7,274 nt of DNA from Halomonas sp. GTDB taxonomy: Bacteria > Pseudomonadota > Gammaproteobacteria > Pseudomonadales > Halomonadaceae. The position numbers and the translations under genes are program-made. Under the pieces are notes generated by a model. The model did not search any database and was not told where the DNA came from. It worked only from the letters and a program-made list of their open reading frames with translations. Positions within the stretch are counted from its first letter, which is position 1, and each line of letters opens with the position of its first letter. The stretch lies in NCBI GenBank assembly GCA_007116835.1, contig SKHS01000118.1, positions 1-7,274 on the forward strand. Reading direction: 5' to 3'. Positions 5,844-7,274 of this stretch are shown one piece after another.

Positions 5844-7002
5844 GCCTGAAACACTGTCGCCCACGTTGCAGCTCGCATTTGAACTGCTTAGCCGGGCGTC
5901 GGTAACGCCGGACGACGAAGGCTGTCAGGACCTGATGACTGAGCGCTTAGCAGCGCTCGGTTTTCATATCGAGCAATTACCGTTTGGTGATGTCAAAAAC
6001 TTCTGGGCAGTAAGAGGCCATCATGGTCCCGTATTAGCCTTCGCTGGCCACACTGATGTCGTGCCCAGTGGGCCTAATACGAACTGGGAGTTCCCGCCGT
6101 TCGAGCCATGTATTGATGAGCACGGCATGCTCTGCGGGCGAGGCGCGGCAGACATGAAAGGCAGCCTAGCGGCGATGCTTACCGCCGTTGAGCGCTTTGT
6201 GACAGCCCACCCAGAGCACGATGGCCGCATTGCGTTTTTGATTACGTCCGATGAGGAAGGCCCTGCCGTAGATGGCACCCGTGCAGTGGTTGAGTACTTA
6301 CGCGAGCGTAACGAACGCCTGGACTACTGCATTGTGGGTGAACCCTCTTCAACCACCCGGCTAGGGGATGTGATTAAAAACGGTCGCCGTGGCTCATTGG
6401 GTGGCGTTCTGCATATCAAAGGGGTGCAAGGCCATGTGGCCTATCCGCACCTTGCACGCAACCCTATTCATCAGGCTATGCCCGCGCTAGATGCGTTGGT
6501 TCACGAACACTGGGACGCGGGCAATGAGTTCTTCCCCGCCACTAGCTTTCAGGTGTCTAACTTTCGCGCGGGCACAGGCGCAACCAACGTCATTCCAGGT
6601 GAAGTAGAAGTTGTCTTTAACTTCCGCTATTCCACTGAAGTGACCCATGAGACGTTAAGAAGCCGCACCGAATCGATTTTGGATAAGCATGGCCTTGAGT
6701 ACAACATCGACTGGACGCTCAACGGTGAACCATTTTTGACCGCAGAAGGCGAGTTAGTCGATGCGGCCATTCGCGGTGTAGAAGCCGTTACCGGTGAACG
6801 CCCTGCGCTTTCGACCAGTGGTGGCACCTCAGATGGCCGGTTTATTGCGACGCTTGGCGCTCAGGTCGTAGAGCTTGGCCCACTCAACGACACTATTCAC
6901 AAGGTGAATGAGCGCGTGCGCGCCAGCGACCTGGATGAACTCAGCCGCATCTATGAAGCTACGCTTCAAGCCCTGTTAACGGATAACGAGGTAAGCGTAT
7001 GA
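5830..7002 (+). CDS. dapE: Succinyl-diaminopimelate desuccinylase DapE
   Basis: This M20-family dinuclear zinc amidohydrolase cleaves N-succinyl-LL-diaminopimelate to LL-diaminopimelate and succinate, the step after DapC. At 390 residues it is slightly longer than the 375-residue E. coli enzyme, with about 10 extra residues at the N-terminus. Metal-site residues seen are His74 and Asp76 in GHTDVV, bridging Asp108 in GRGAADMKG, general base Glu142 and ligand Glu143 in SDEEGP, Glu171 in GEPSS, and His357 in NDTIHKVNE. The dimerisation/lid domain spans about residues 185-298 and includes QGHVAYPH with His202. GGTSDGRF at 331-338 is also typical. ATG 5830 lies inside dapD (14-nt overlap) and is preceded by GAGG (5820-5823) 6 nt upstream. 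No better in-frame start follows nearby, so translation is probably coupled to dapD. The stop overlaps the next gene by ATGA. All catalytic residues are present. Confidence 0.97.
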   Translation: MPITEPETLSPTLQLAFELLSRASVTPDDEGCQDLMTERLAALGFHIEQLPFGDVKNFWAVRGHHGPVLAFAGHTDVVPSGPNTNWEFPPFEPCIDEHGMLCGRGAADMKGSLAAMLTAVERFVTAHPEHDGRIAFLITSDEEGPAVDGTRAVVEYLRERNERLDYCIVGEPSSTTRLGDVIKNGRRGSLGGVLHIKGVQGHVAYPHLARNPIHQAMPALDALVHEHWDAGNEFFPATSFQVSNFRAGTGATNVIPGEVEVVFNFRYSTEVTHETLRSRTESILDKHGLEYNIDWTLNGEPFLTAEGELVDAAIRGVEAVTGERPALSTSGGTSDGRFIATLGAQVVELGPLNDTIHKVNERVRASDLDELSRIYEATLQALLTDNEVSV

Positions 7003-7274
7003 TGGAGCGGTTTCCAGACATCGAAGTGTACTTGGCGAGCGTAATGCTAGACGACATCAATACATGGCTACGCGACGCCCTCAACGCACCACCGCTTAGC
7101 CCCGCAGGTAAAAGCAAATGGAAAACCCGCGGGCACTACCAGGGCGACGTGGTACCAGTGCTACTTGTGGATAAAGCTGCCGATGGCTTTGCCAGCCTAT
7201 GGTTTGATAGCCACCATACGCCATGGCACACCGATCAAGAGTGCGCCCAGCACGCCGCTGAAGCCTTGCAAACA
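6999..7274 (+). CDS. Unrecognised protein coupled to dapE (3'-truncated by window edge)
   Basis: An open frame of 92 codons runs without a stop to the end of the window, so it is the start of a longer gene. ATG 6999 overlaps the dapE stop as ATGA; a second in-frame ATG follows at 7002. GAGGT (6988-6992) lies 6 nt before the first ATG and 9 nt before the second, a good ribosome site for either. The protein starts MMERFPDIEVYLASV and has no signal peptide or obvious membrane segment. It looks soluble and acidic, with several tryptophans and histidines, including a segment ASLWFDSHHTPWH near residues 65-77, and a VVPVLLVD beta-strand-like stretch near 51-58. I recognise no family motif and give no function. 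Codon use resembles that of its neighbours. The tight coupling suggests it is cotranscribed with the dap genes, which does not by itself prove a role in DAP synthesis. Confidence 0.8.
   Translation, partial: MMERFPDIEVYLASVMLDDINTWLRDALNAPPLSPAGKSKWKTRGHYQGDVVPVLLVDKAADGFASLWFDSHHTPWHTDQECAQHAAEALQT

Noticed and set aside
5390..5878. Long minus-strand open frame (162 codons) opposite dapD
   Set aside because: It lies antisense to the conserved DapD beta-helix. Its product is a Ser/Pro/Ala-rich sequence without any family motif, and there is no convincing reason to prefer it over the very well supported plus-strand gene. It is a by-product of codon bias.
1..7274. A new defence, mobile or other accessory system
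   Set aside because: Every gene except the last partial one belongs to a known housekeeping family in a plausible order. There are no transposases, integrases, direct-repeat arrays, tRNA genes or abrupt composition breaks.

Overview
This is a compact, all-plus-strand chromosomal region from a gammaproteobacterium. The proteins look most like those of the Halomonas / Oceanospirillales group, with Pseudomonas as the next comparison. That placement rests on recalled family resemblance and gene order (map-glnD-dapC-ArsC/Spx-like gene-dapD-dapE), the pseudomonad-type DapC and DapD, and moderately GC-rich codon use that still contains many TTA/CTA leucine codons. No search was run.

Left part (1-3050): the 3' end of map (methionine aminopeptidase) runs directly into glnD through a TAATG stop/start overlap. 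GlnD is complete, with a nucleotidyltransferase, an HD and two ACT domains. It is the glutamine sensor that adds UMP to, and removes it from, PII proteins.

Middle gap (3051-3187): this is the only sizeable intergenic stretch. It holds a good sigma70-type promoter candidate (TTGAGG, 17 bp, TATAAT), a perfect 10-bp inverted repeat that brackets the -35 box, and a short AT-rich palindrome. It probably starts a new transcription unit.

Right part (3188-7274): dapC, a small CXXC thioredoxin-fold protein of the ArsC-related/Spx family, dapD, dapE, and the start of an unrecognised gene cut by the window edge. DapD, DapC and DapE catalyse three consecutive steps of the succinylase branch from tetrahydrodipicolinate to LL-diaminopimelate, which feeds peptidoglycan and lysine synthesis. 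dapD/dapE overlap by 14 nt, and dapE/downstream gene overlap by 4 nt, which suggests translational coupling. A stem-loop and a 13-bp palindrome lie between the Spx-like gene and dapD, so the distal genes may have a control point of their own.

Most of the window is ordinary housekeeping. No mobile element, CRISPR array, RNA gene or defence system is visible. The points worth a second look are the Spx-type CXXC protein inside a cell-wall precursor operon, the unknown gene coupled to dapE, and the two intergenic control regions.
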